Shown in pieces: positions 44,181 through 55,647 of a stretch of 64,000 nucleotides of DNA. The position numbers and the translations under genes were made by a program. Location: the NCBI GenBank assembly GCA_922989275.2, contig OV277864.1, positions 56,109,550 through 56,173,549 on the forward strand. Direction: 5' to 3'. Under the pieces are notes generated by a model. The model was not told the DNA's origin. It did not search any database and saw nothing but the letters and a program-made list of their open reading frames with translations. This DNA comes from Gari tellinella (taxonomy: Eukaryota; Mollusca; Bivalvia; Cardiida; Psammobiidae). Position 1 is the first letter of the stretch, and the number at the start of each line of letters is the position of its first letter.

Positions 44181-44614
44181 TTAACCCTATTGAAGAGTAT
44201 ACTTGTCATTAACAAACAGTGTACCTGTGAAGAGTACTTTTATTTATACAAACAGTGTAGACCCTGATCAGAAGGCTCCTGTAGGAGCCCTCTGATCAGG
44301 GTCTACACTGTTTGTCATTTTGCAACATATTGTTAACATCAATTCTAAAGTTAAACAGTAAAAGAATGGACTAAACTTAACCCTTAGCCCGCCAAATAAA
44401 TTGTCGTCTGCTATATTTCTCGTCTGCTTCAAGTTTCAAAGTGCTTCAAAGTTGCTCAAAATTGCTGAAAATGTTGTCCGAGTGTCAAACAGCTTGGATC
44501 CGGATGAGACGCCGAGACGCTGTTTGCATATGGAGCTATAGTCGTGAGTGGCAGGCTAAGGGTTAATAGAAAAGTGAAATTATCCATTTGAAGCTTCAGG
44601 GGTGAATAAGTTAA
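44181..44614 (-). mobile_element. T4-2-like element hosting T4-4
   Basis: TTAACCCTATTGAAGAGTAT at the left and 'ggtgaataagttaa' at the right. The PAL-E hairpin at 44249-44314 is nearly perfect. The sequence 'atggactaaacttaa' is cut by T4-4 and resumes 'ttaatagaaaagtgaaatta'. Confidence 0.75.
44377..44566 (+). mobile_element. T4-4 MITE with deleted hairpin
   Basis: TTAACCCTTAGCCCGCCAAA to GTGGCAGGCTAAGGGTTAA. The PAL-D core is cut to GAGACGCCGAGACGCTG, 23 bp shorter overall than the copy at 50683. Confidence 0.85.
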
Positions 44615-44918
44615 CAGTATTGCCGACTTCTTGACCAAACCCCTGGTTGTGATCTCTGATCTAAAGATTATACAAATAGAAACAGAGCCGGTTAACTCTT
44701 GGCAGACAAAAATCAGTGTTTATATTTGTTATGCTTGGGAAATCATAATTTCTGAGGGAAAGATGTTCTTAATGTCATTTTTATGACAGCGTTGACAATA
44801 AATGTATGCATAGTCAATGATTACGATTTCCATTTGGTATGTAACAGGACGATAGCAATATGTATGGAGCCAATGTTCAAAGAAGAATTATAGAGAATCT
44901 GTATAAACAGGTGGAGTC

Positions 44919-45650
44919 TTAACCCTGTACTCCATAGATATGCCTTTTTACACATTTAATTAATTCCTCCACTGAAGAAAATAGTTCAATTTTATACAGT
45001 AATGAATGCAATTTATTTATGCTTTTCGGTGGATTACCACGAAATAGCAGTGGATGATCACTTGGTAATCCACTGCAGTGGATTATCACCAATCGCTTTT
45101 TATTATGAATTTTCCCCGTAGGGCTCCCCAAGAATCGTAGTCAATCGTGTCTTATCGTTAAATTCCGGCAGTCCGATTTGTCGTGAACTACTCACCGGAA
45201 GAGCACGAATCCAAACTCGGGAGCAACGAGTGACGTCATTATACCGCCAACTGTCACGCGCATGTGTTCGACATAAAACGTGGGGCTCAACACGGGATAA
45301 ATAATGTACGTTCGCTTTCAATTTTTAAACAATTTCGTTTAAAAAGTGGCTTAAAAGCATAAATAAATAGAATAACTGTGTTTTTTCAGTGTAAGATCGA
45401 ATTTAATCCATTGAGTGAACATCAGACTGTTATATTTTCACTCGTGGCTTCGCCACTCATGAAAATATAACGTCTGATGTTCACTCAATGGATTAAATTT
45501 CGATCTTACACTGAAAAAAACAGTTATCCTCTATATAAGAAGTATTTCTTATATCTTAGAAGAATGATGCTAGAAATTATAGTGATTTGTAAAGCCAGAC
45601 TTAGTTATTTATACAGAGAAATAACTGATTGAGGAAGTAGGGAGGTCCTT
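44919..45650. mobile_element. T4-1 copy split by composite element H
   Basis: 44919-45006 ends 'acagtaatga'. From about 45536 the T4-1 sequence resumes 'ataagaagtatttcttat'. The distal right end is worn. Confidence 0.6.
45007..45535. mobile_element. Composite palindromic element H, copy 2 (inverted)
   Basis: Same H1+H2 arrangement as 22917-23452 in reverse. The hairpin centre is CTCGTGGCTTCGCCACTC. Both units keep the same junction, so they move or duplicate as one piece. Confidence 0.85.
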
Positions 45651-45953
45651 AACCCTTTACTCCATATATACTCTTTTTTACACTTTTATTTTATTCCTCC
45701 GCTTAACAATCAGTTCAAAATATCATATTCATTTATATGTGGAAACGAGGGTTAAAGACAGATTGCTTCTTATTGTAATGCAGAAAGCTTCTTGTATGAC
45801 CACATTTAGTAACCATTTAGCCTGCAGTTATTAATGTTTTAGGATTGTATCATTTTGATATAAATGCAAGAAGGGTATAGAGATATTGGTAGAAATGTGT
45901 TTTCAGTCTGGATTTTACTTTCAATGACAACTGAGTTGCATGTATCATAGCTT

Positions 45954-46211
45954 TTACCCATTAACCATAGCCTGTTTCTAGTTTTGATCATAAGTGACCA
46001 CTTAAAGCAGGTTGAAAGTAAAGCTGAATGTGCCTTAAGGCACATTCGGCTTTACTTTCAGCCTGCTTTTAAAGCTATTAATTATCTACTAGAAAATAGA
46101 AAATATTTCTTATGTTTTTTATTTGGGAAATTATGAATTGGAACTATTTTCTTCATTAGAGGAAATAAATGACAGGCATTAAAAGGTGTATGGTATGGGG
46201 TAATGGGTTAA
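45954..46211 (-). mobile_element. T4-1 MITE
   Basis: 'ttacccattaaccatagcc' to TATGGGGTAATGGGTTAA. The hairpin centre is GTGCCTTAAGGCAC and the arms carry a paired change (AAGCTGAATG / CATTCGGCTT, one G-T-type mismatch). Confidence 0.8.
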
Positions 46212-46250
46212 GTTGTCAGTTTTGAAAATTGTGAACTGTTAAATACATTT

Positions 46251-47640
46251 ATTATACGCCCGTCTTCAGACGGGATGTATTATGTCGTGGCGCTGTCCGT
46301 CCGTCTGTCAGTCCGTCTGTCCGTCCGTTAACTTTTTCATGTCCGCTCTCTAACTCAAACAAATTTAATCTAATCCTTTTGAAACTTGGTCAGAACGTGA
46401 ATGACCATAATATCTCGGTCAAGTTCGATAACCAGCAAGATTGACCTAGACATTCAAGAGTTATGCCCCTTTTTTGTCAAAAACGGGCATATTAGTTTGT
46501 CCGCTATCTAACTCAAACAAATGTTTTTTTAATCCTTTTCAAACTTGGTCAGCATGTGTATGACCATAATATCTCGGTCAAGTTAGATAACCAGCAGGAT
46601 TGCCCCAGACATTCAAGAGTTATGCCCCTTTTTTCATAAAAAAACGGGCATATTTTAGTTTGTCCGCTCTCTAACTCAAACAAATTTATTTTAATCCTTT
46701 TGAAACTTTGTCAGCATGTGTATGACCATAATATCTCGGTCAAGTTCGATAACCAGCAAGATTGCCCCAGACATTCAAGAGTTATGCCCCTTTTTTCGTA
46801 AAAAACGGGCATATTTTAGTTTGTCTGCTCTATAACTCAAACACATTTAGTCTAATCCTTTTTAAACTTGGTCAGCATGTGTATGACCATAATGTCTCTG
46901 TCAAGTTTGATAACAAGCAGGATTGCACCAGGCATTCAAGAGTTATGCCCCTTTTTCGTAAAAAACGGGCATATTTTAGTTTGTCCGCTCTCTAACTCAA
47001 ACAAATTTATTTCAGGCCTTTTGAAACTTGGTCAGCATGTGTATGACCATAATGTCTCGGTTATGTTTGATAACCAGCAAGATTGCCACAGACAGTCAAG
47101 AGTTATGCCCCTTTTTTCATCTAAAACGGGCATTTTTTAGTTTGTGCGCTCTCTAACTCAAACAAATTTATTCCAATCCTTTTGAAACTTTGTCAGCATG
47201 TGTATGACCATAATGTCTCGGTTATGTTCTGTAACCAGCAGGATTGCCCCAGACATTCAAGAGTTATGCCCCTTATTTTGTCAAAAACAGACATTTTTTA
47301 GTTTGTCCGCTCTCTAACTCAAATAAATTTATTCCAATCCTTTTGAAACTTTGTCAGCATGTGTATGACCATAATGTCTCGGTCAAGCTCCATAACCAGC
47401 AAGATTGCCCCTGACATTCAAGAGTTATGCCCCTTTTATCGTCAAAAACGGGCATTTTTTGTTTGTAGCTCTCTTTCTCAAACAAATTTATTCCCATCCT
47501 TTTGAAACTTGGTCAGCATATGACCCCTAACTTTCAGGGTTCTTACCCTTTTGTTTTTACCTTGATAGGGTTTTGGTATGACTTCATTCTATGATCGATT
47601 TGACGGGCGTATAATGTGCCCGGCTTGCGGTGCTCTTGTT
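46251..47640 (+). mobile_element. RC-3 element, 161-bp tandem core
   Basis: ATTATACGCCCGTC at 46251-46264 is perfectly inverted at 47602-47615. The start self-pairs as CCCGTCTTCAGACGGG, then CCGTCCGTCTGTC-type sequence follows. Core units start at about 46336, 46497, 46658, 46819, 46979, 47140, 47301 and 47461 and share 'gaaacttggtcagcatgtg' and 'caagagttatgcccctt'. After the right inverted repeat comes a 25-base tail, GTGCCCGGCTTGCGGTGC then TCTTGTT. Confidence 0.8.
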
Positions 47641-47851
47641 AACTCTTTGCTCACAGAGCTCAGATTTTTACCTTCTTTTCAATGGTCACCAAACAAGCGC
47701 TATATATGCTGTCTTTCCCAATGGGGACCATTTTCTAAAATGAACCAAATCTACTCTAAAGTGTAAAGAAGAAATCCAAATTACAAAATGAAATGTGGTA
47801 ATGTATTAATTGGCTAAAATGTGCATCATGAAATGAATATTGACAAGTATA

Positions 47852-49045
47852 CAGTAAAACCTGTCCTAGCGGTCACCTGGTATAAGCGGTCACCTGGCTT
47901 TAACGGCCAGTTCGATCTCCCCCCGATTGAATTCATTCTATGTTGCCCCTTGACTAAGCGGTCACCTGTATAACGCAGCCAGCGGCCAGAAAAATTCATC
48001 CCAAACACTGTTTCCACACTGTATTAAACGGCCAAGTGGCCGCCCGCTGAAGTGTGATATGACTGAATACCTGTGTCATTCAACAAATCCACGCGTCGAT
48101 CCGTCTGTAACCTCAACTTGTCAAATTACGTGCTCGGCGGGGCGTGTTATTATCAACAAGTTTGTCTGGGAGATTAGCGATTACGTAATCAACATTTTCC
48201 ATATCAAACCCACTGTAATGAACGGTCAGGCAACTTGAATACACGTGTTATGATTTCTGTCGAACGTGTCACTCTTAATAACCGCCTAAATAACACAGCA
48301 TATGCTACTGGTATCAAACTCTTTAATTAATCGTCAATTACACGGCCCGCGTCGTTCTTATGTGTAATGTACATCACTAAAATTAGATTTAGTGACTTCG
48401 GAGAAAATCTCGCGTTATTATGCAAATGAATACTATCCACCAATCAAAACTTGCGTAATTCGAGGATGCTGGGGTGTTCCCCCAGTGTAAAAATAGCCGG
48501 TGTTAAATTTCCCATACTGCAATTAATTTCCTCGACAACAATCAGAACTGAACAAAATGGTCGACCGATTTTTTACTTTTAATCTCTAATGCTGACTTGA
48601 AAGTACGTTTGACAACATTTGTAAAGTTTAAATGAGCTCCGGAAAATCCGTAGACACGCGCACATGGATTCTGCCTCCGTGGCACAGAAAAATACGTGTA
48701 CAAACGTAAGTGTAATGAAACAACATATAGATTCTACTGTATTCCATTTTCTGAAAATGAACATTAAGTTACCAGCACATGTTGATATGGAGATCAGATG
48801 CCGAATAACTGATGCTCGTGTCAATGTTTCTATAATCAAAAAGTGTACTGGTCATACACTTCTGTATGAGTTTGAGGACTTTTAATATGTTGTTGACTTT
48901 TTAAATAGGAATGAATAGCGAAACGAATCCGTGACCGTTTTCAAAATAGTAGTCATTTTTCTTGCCCCTGGATTAAACGGTCACCTGTCTTAAGCAGCCA
49001 ATTTGGCTGCTTCCCTTCACTGGCTGCTTAAGACAGGTTTTACTG
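47852..49045. mobile_element. TA-3 element, 1194 bp, TA-flanked
   Basis: CAGTAAAACCTGTCCTAGCG at the left, CTTAAGACAGGTTTTACTG at the right, TA on both sides (47850 and 49046). The subterminal motif AGCGGTCACCTG repeats three times near the left end and once inverted-in-position near the right (AAACGGTCACCTGTC). This fits the pogo/Tc1-mariner group. Open frames inside (48664-48885 plus, 48579-48839 minus) show no transposase motif, so it is probably a deletion derivative. Confidence 0.8.
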
Positions 49046-49264
49046 TACATTGACTTTTGAGGGATTTGTTTCAAAAATATTTAAACTTATAGCAAATTAT
49101 GCAGCCCCTAATCAGAGGGTTCCTTCAAGAGCTTTCTGATCTGAGTCTTCAACATTGGCATATGATGGAAATACTCATTTGCAGCATATATTATATTTCA
49201 CAATATACAGTAAAACATAAAAAAAATTGGGACACTGCTGTTATTATCATAAACTTTTATCAAA

Positions 49265-49335
49265 TTACAAACAGTGTAGACTCTGATCAGACTGCTCCTC
49301 AAGGACCAGTCTGATCAGGGTCCACACTGTTTGCT
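49265..49335. repeat. PAL-E hairpin variant
   Basis: CAAACAGTGTAGACTCTGAT and its inverse around CAGACTGCTCCTCAAGGACC; arms slightly worn. Confidence 0.75.
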
Positions 49336-49554
49336 ACAGGTCCGTCTCCCCCAATACTTTGGTCATTATGGTACTATTCAAAAACATGAGATGTCAGCTA
49401 AGTCTGCCTTGTAGCGTTAATGTCTGATGACAAATTTCCAAACCCAAGTCACAGTCAACGATTTACCATCTGAGGAAAAAATAACAATGCGAGTAAAAAA
49501 GTAGTCAACCTTTACTAAGCAGCTACAAAGATAGACGAATTAGAAGTCTGGATT

Positions 49555-49655
49555 ACAGGTGGCAGCTTAATGCAGGATAAAAGTACAGCAGGAATTTCCT
49601 ATATAAGGCATTCAGCTGCACCTTTGCCCTGCATTAAGCAGTCACCTGTCTTTAA
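49555..49655. repeat. TTAATGCAGG-type hairpin
   Basis: CAGGTGGCAGCTTAATGCAG pairs with CTGCATTAAGCAGTCACCTG at the other end; the centre 'atttcctatataaggcatt' is imperfect. Confidence 0.65.
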
Positions 49656-49697
49656 AGACAGTCATGGATCTTCAAAAAGTGGCCAGTGCCTCAGATG

Positions 49698-49876
49698 TGC
49701 CTCAGATAAGGGGGATATTTCAAAACCTAAAATCTTTATTTCTGCATTAAATCCTATGGTGTCACTACTCATTAGAATCGTCTCGAAGAGACGATTCTAA
49801 TGAGTAGTGACACCATAGGATTTGGTTCAAAAAGTTTGATTTGTTCAGTTTACTCCCTCTTATCTGTGTCCCTGAG
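49698..49876. mobile_element. HP-A element, perfect 32-bp arms
   Basis: The hairpin at about 49754-49820 is perfect with loop GAA, the reverse complement of the loop at 9070. The ends read CTCAGATAAGGGGG and CTCTTATCTGTGTCCCTGAG. Confidence 0.82.
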
Positions 49877-49879
49877 TGG

Positions 49880-50560
49880 CGGCTTAACCCTGGCATGACT
49901 GTAGCTGACTTGGACTACCTCGACAGTGACAAATGCTATTTTGCTCCAGGGTTAAACATCACATGCAAAACACCCGTATATAGAAACCAGTGACAACCAG
50001 ACCCAGCGACAACTTAATTTTCTCAAACACCAGTAAATGACTCCAAGAATGGACAAAAGTAACATTTGTCATATTTCATTCTTTGTTTAAACTCTTAGAC
50101 TGCTCTTACCCATGGAAGAAATGTCACCAGCTTCAAGACCGTGATCTGTTGACTTTCTAAGAAAAAACTGCTTCCTAAAATACTTCTGTCACAAATTAAT
50201 TCCAAATGACAAAATAATTGGATACAGAGTTACTCAGTATCTATTCTGGATCCACACTGCTAGTTACATGACTTCCCAGATTGTAAGAGTAACGATTCAG
50301 AGCAAAGTGATTGCCACCTGATCACATCAAATCACACACATAGTTATCGACCATAATTATGACCAGGATCAAAATGTTATCGCATACATCAACTAAGAAA
50401 CTAAATTGGGCAAATTAAGTAGGAGGACCTAGTGTCAGTTTTTAGGCAGAGAATTTACATGGCATTTAAAAGGACAACTCTTCTGCTACAATTATTGTCA
50501 TCTGCTATTGTTCAAAGAATAGAATTTTCAAAATTTCTTTTCAAAGCAGGGTCAGAGTGT
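49880..50560. other. Unique sequence, no gene supported
   Basis: No open frame with recognisable motifs. A weak PAL-D remnant is seen at 50560-50605. Confidence 0.4.
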
Positions 50561-50682
50561 CAAACAGTGTTATGCAGCATCTCATCAGGATCAATACTGT
50601 TTACACCGGGTTCCTCAACTAGCATGCTGAGAGTTCACCCTTAGAAAACTGAAAAATATATATCTATAAAATCTTGAAAGCT

Positions 50683-50895
50683 TTAACCCTTAGCCTGCCA
50701 CTCACGACTATAGCTCCATATGCAAACAGCTTGGATCCGGATGAGACGCCGAGTAACTCGGCGTCTCATCCGGATCAAAGCTGTTTGACACTCGGACAAC
50801 ATTTTCAGCAATTTGAGCAACTTTGAAGCACTTTGAAACTTGAAGCAGACGAGAAATATAGCAGACGACAATTTGTTTGGCGGGCTAAGGGTTAA
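50683..50895 (-). mobile_element. T4-4 MITE, complete hairpin
   Basis: TTAACCCTTAGCCTGCCACT to TGGCGGGCTAAGGGTTAA, exactly bounded by TTAA. The hairpin is GATGAGACGCCGAGTAACTC with its inverse. Outside the hairpin it nearly equals 44377-44566. Confidence 0.88.
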
Positions 50896-50977
50896 TTCAA
50901 AACTTTCTAACTTTTGTACTCATGTAGCAATTTGGACATTTTAGTAACAATGCATCTACCCTTGGTCCAAGCTGTAT

Positions 50978-51215
50978 TTAACCCACTACTGAAACTCCAT
51001 AAATATGATATAATATTTATGCATGTAATATATTCCTCCACTGAAGAAAATAGTTTCACTTCTTACAATCATGGATATACAGCATAAGAAATATTTTCTA
51101 TATCCTAGCAAATAGTAGCTAAAACAGACTGAAAGTAAAGCAGAATGTGCCTGAAGCTTTACTTTCAATTTGCTTTAAGTGGTCACCTGTCACAAAAACT
51201 ACAAACAGGCTAAGG
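50978..51215 (+). mobile_element. T4-1 copy
   Basis: TTAACCCACTACTGAAACTC to 'caggctaaggggtaa'. The hairpin is shortened (GAATGTGCCTGAAGC then TTTACTTTC). Confidence 0.7.
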
Positions 51216-51712
51216 GGTAAAGAAGAAAACCTTTTTGTCACATTCAAAGAAATAGTAATTTCATCTCATTTACACTGTGTACACAATCTGAATCTGAGAT
51301 GAAATATATAAAATAGTTCATATGGTGTAAATCACTATATTCATGACAGTATAAATTGGAACTATTTTCTTCATTGAATGACGATTCGAGACGTAAAAAG
51401 TTGTATCTATTTTGACAATGGGTTACTATTGGTTAGCACATATCATTGGCATTCGATCAGTGGCAAAGAAAAGGTGTAAGAAATAAGACTTGCCCTCAGC
51501 GAGACTTTGTTTCCGACAAATTTGTCATGGCGCTTTTTTCACTAATTTTCTACAATTTGTCATGTGTAGTAACATGTAGAGAAGTGACACCTGGAACAAG
51601 CGGAGATTACCCCACCATTACCGTCTCCTCTATCTATGTGCTGGTAACCTTATGGAGAACTCACATTCAATAAGTACAACACTACAAGATACCTTAGGCC
51701 ATATGTCAAGTA

Positions 51713-51903
51713 CAGTCGAACTTCGATATCCCGAACTCGCTTAACTCGAATTATCCGAGTTCAACACATGAACTGAATTTTTTCGTGCTAGGATAAGTCG
51801 GTCATACCCATATTTCAAAGTTAAAACGTGGCTTAGCCACGTTTTAACTTTGAAATATGGATATGTTTGACAAAACCGACTTCGAGATATAGAAGTTTGA
51901 CTG
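51713..51903. mobile_element. TA-4 MITE (CAGTCGAACTTCG family)
   Basis: CAGTCGAACTTCGATATCCC and GAGATATAGAAGTTTGACTG, flanked by TA. This is a typical pogo/Tigger-like terminus. Inside is a perfect 26-bp hairpin, 51808-51833 and 51835-51860, with centre CGTGGCTTAGCCACG. Confidence 0.85.
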
Positions 51904-51989
51904 TATGAAATCTTTTTTTTTCTTCCCTTTTTGTGGCTAGTCTGGTATTCAGTCTTTTATAATATTAAACCTTCTCCTGCGATCATATA

Positions 51990-52076
51990 CAGGGCTCCAG
52001 ATGAGAGGGAGTAAACTGAACAAATTCAACATTTTCTCGCTCGTTTTATCACCAAATTTCATTAGAATCGTCTTGA
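51990..52076 (-). mobile_element. Half of an HP-A element at the minisatellite edge
   Basis: GGGCTCCAGATGAGAGGGAG to TTCATTAGAATCGTCTTGAT, which is the centre of the HP-A hairpin. The 35-bp repeat begins at that point. Confidence 0.8.
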
Positions 52077-55000
52077 TATGGCATTTATATAGTAAAAAGG
52101 TAAAACGCAAAAAGGCATTTATATAGTATATAGGTTAAACATGAAAATGCATTTCTCTAGTTTATAGGTAAAACATGAAAAAGGCATTGCTATAGTATAT
52201 AGGTAAAACACAAAATGGCATTTATATAGTATAAAGGTAAAACATGAATTGGCAATTAAGAAAAACACAAAATGGTATTTCTATAGTATAAAGGTAAAAC
52301 TCAAAATGACATTTATATTGTTTATAGGGAAACCATGAAATGGTATTTCTATAGTATATAGGAATAACACAAAATGGCATTTATATAGTATGTAGATTAA
52401 ACATGAAAATGCATTCCTTTAGTATATGGGTAAACACAAAATGGTATTTATACAGTATATAAGTTAAAATTGAAATGGTTTTCTATAGTATTTGGGTAAA
52501 ACACAAAAAGGCATTTCTATAGTATATAGGTAAAACACAAAATGGCATTTATATAGTATATAGGCAAAACATGAACTGGCATTTCTATAGCTTGAAGATA
52601 AACACACAAAATGGTATTTCTATTGTACTACAGGTAAAACATAAAAAGGCATTTCTATAGTATATAGGTAAAACACATATAATGTTATTTCTATAAAGTA
52701 CTACAGGTAAAACATAAAAAGGCATTTCTATAGTATATAGGTAAAACACATATAATGTTATAGGTAAAACATAAAAAGACATTTCTATAGTATATAGGTA
52801 AAACACATATAATGGTATTTCTATAGTACTACAGGTAAAACATAAAAAGACATTTCTATAGTATATAGGTAAAACACATATAATGGTATTTCTATAGTAC
52901 TACAGGTAAAACATAAAAAGGCATTTCTATAGTATATAGGTAAAACATAAAAAGGCATTTCTATAGTATATAGGTAAAACACATAATGGTATTTCTATAG
53001 TACTACAGGTAAAATATAAAAAGACATTTCTATAGTATATAGGTAAAACACATAATGTTATTTCTATAGTACTACAGGTAAAACATAAAAAGACATTTTT
53101 ACAGTATATAGGTAAAACACATAATGGTATTTCTATAGTACTACAGGTAAAACATAAAAAGACATTTTTACAGTATATAGGTTAAACACATAATGGTATT
53201 TCTATAGTACTACAGGTAAAACATAAAAAGGCATTTCTATAGTATATAGGTAAAACACATAATGGTATTTCTATAGTACTACAGGTAAAACATAAAAAGG
53301 CATTTCTATAGTATATAGGTAAAACACATATAATGTTATTTCTATAAAGTACTACAGGTAAAACATAAAAAGGCATTTCTATAGTATATAGGTAAAACAC
53401 ATATAATGTTATTTCTATAGTACTACAGGTAAAACATAAAAAGGCATTTCTATAGTATATAGGTAAAACACATATAATGTTATCTCTATAGTACTACAGG
53501 TAAAACATAAAAAGACATTTCTATAGTATATAGGTAAAACACATATAATGGTATTTCTATAGTACTACAGGTAAAACATAAAAAGACATTTCTATAGTAT
53601 ATAGGTAAAACACATATAATGGTATTTCTATAGTACTACAGGTAAAACATAAAAAGACATTTCTATAGTGTATAGGTAAAACACATAATGGTATTTCTAT
53701 AGTACTACAGGTAAAACATAAAAAGGCATTTCTATAGTATATAGGTAAAACACATAATGGTATTTCTATAGTACTACAGGTAAAACATAAAAAGGCATTT
53801 CTACAGTATATAGGTAAAACACATATAATGGTATTTCTATAGTACTACAGGTAAAACATAAAAAGGCATTTCTACAGTATATAGGTAAAACACAAAATGG
53901 TATTTCTATAGTACTACAGGTAAAACATAAAAAGGCATTTCTATAGTATATAGGTAAAACACAAAATGGTATTTCTATAGTACTACAGGTAAAACATAAA
54001 AAGACATTTCTACAGTATATAGGTAAAACACAAAATGGTATTTCTATAGTACTACAGGTAAAACATAAAAAGACATTTCTACAGTATATAGGTAAAACAC
54101 AAAATGGTATTTCTATAGTACTACAGGTAAAACATAAAAAGACATTTCTATAGTATATAGGTAAAACACATATAATGTTATTTCTATAGTACTACAGGTA
54201 AAACATAAAAAGACATTTCTATAGTATATAGGTAAAACACATATAATGTTATTTCTATAAAGTACTACAGGTAAAACATAAAAAGGCATTTCTATAGTAT
54301 ATAGGTAAAACACATATAATGTTATTTCTATAGTACTACAGGTAAAACATAAAAAGGCATTTCTATAGTATATAGGTAAAACACAAAATGGTATTTCTAT
54401 AGTACTACAGGTAAAACATAAAAAGGCATTTCTATAGTATATAGGTAAAACACATAATGGTATTTCTATAGTACTACAGGTAAAACATAAAAAAAGGCAT
54501 TTCTATAGTATATAGGTAAAACACATATAATGGTATTTCTATAGTACTACAGGTAAAACATAAAAAGGCATTTCTATAGTATATAGGTAAAACACAAAAT
54601 GGTATTTCTATAGTACTACAGGTAAAACATAAAAAGACATTTCTATAGTATATAGGTAAAACACAAAATGGTATTTCTATAGTACTACAGGTAAAACATA
54701 AAAAGGCATTTCTATAGTATATAGGTAAAACACATAATGGTATTTCTATAGTACTACAGGTAAAACATAAAAAGACATTTCTACAGTATATAGGTAAAAC
54801 ACAAAATGGTATTTCTATAGTACTACAGGTAAAACATAAAAAGGCATTTCTACAGTATATAGGTAAAACACATAATGGTATTTCTATAGTACTACAGGTA
54901 AAACATAAAAAGGCATTTCTATAGTATATAGGTAAAACACAAAATGGTATTTCTATAGTACTACAGGTAAAACATAAAAAGACATTTCTACAGTATATAG

Positions 55001-55490
55001 GTAAAACACAAAATGGTATTTCTATAGTACTACAGGTAAAACATAAAAAGACATTTCTACAGTATATAGGTAAAACACAAAATGGTATTTCTATAGTACT
55101 ACAGGTAAAACATAAAAAGACATTTCTATAGTATATAGGTAAAACACATATAATGTTATTTCTATAGTACTACAGGTAAAACATAAAAAGACATTTCTAT
55201 AGTATATAGGTAAAACACATATAATGTTATTTCTATAAAGTACTACAGGTAAAACATAAAAAGACATTTCTATAGTATATAGGTAAAACACAAAATGGTA
55301 TTTCTATAGTACTACACGTAAAACATAAAAAGAAATTTCTACAGTATATAGGTAAAACATGAAATTTCATTTGAATAGCATATAGGAACCTCACAAAATG
55401 GCATTTATAAAGTATATAGGTAAAACACAAAATGGCATGTCTATAGTTTAAAGGTAAAACATGAAAATGCATTTCTACAGTATATAGGTA
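52076..55490. repeat. 34/35-bp minisatellite organised as 69-bp dimers, 3.4 kb
   Basis: Monomer types are 'gtaaaacataaaaaggcatt' + 'tctatagtatatag' and 'gtaaaacacataatggtatt' + 'tctatagtactacag'. The left 500 bp and the last 150 bp are diverged monomers; the middle is homogeneous dimers. A larger period is suggested by matching stretches at 54113 and 55091 (978 bp apart). Open frames across it are repeat artefacts. Confidence 0.95.
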
Positions 55491-55647
55491 GATGTATAAA
55501 ATGTAAAGTCTACTGTAGATTTTCATTAAATTTGTTTGACTAGTAGGATTAAGTAATATCTATCTAATAAGTCTAAAACTAGTGTATGTTAAACAGCTAG
55601 ATTTTTTGTAATTTGAAATTTAGTGACTTTTTCAGAATTTGACTTTT

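Noticed and set aside
46762..47140. Open frames in RC-3
   Set aside because: They repeat with the 161-bp unit in shifting frames and show no domain.
48579..48885. Transposase of TA-3
   Set aside because: I looked for a pogo-type helix-turn-helix or DDE motif in both open frames and saw none.
51446..51673. Possible exon
   Set aside because: Open for 75 codons but lacks a convincing acceptor and donor, and no family is recognised.
52585..55526. Tyr/Cys/Phe-rich minus-strand proteins
   Set aside because: All are translations of the 69-bp minisatellite.
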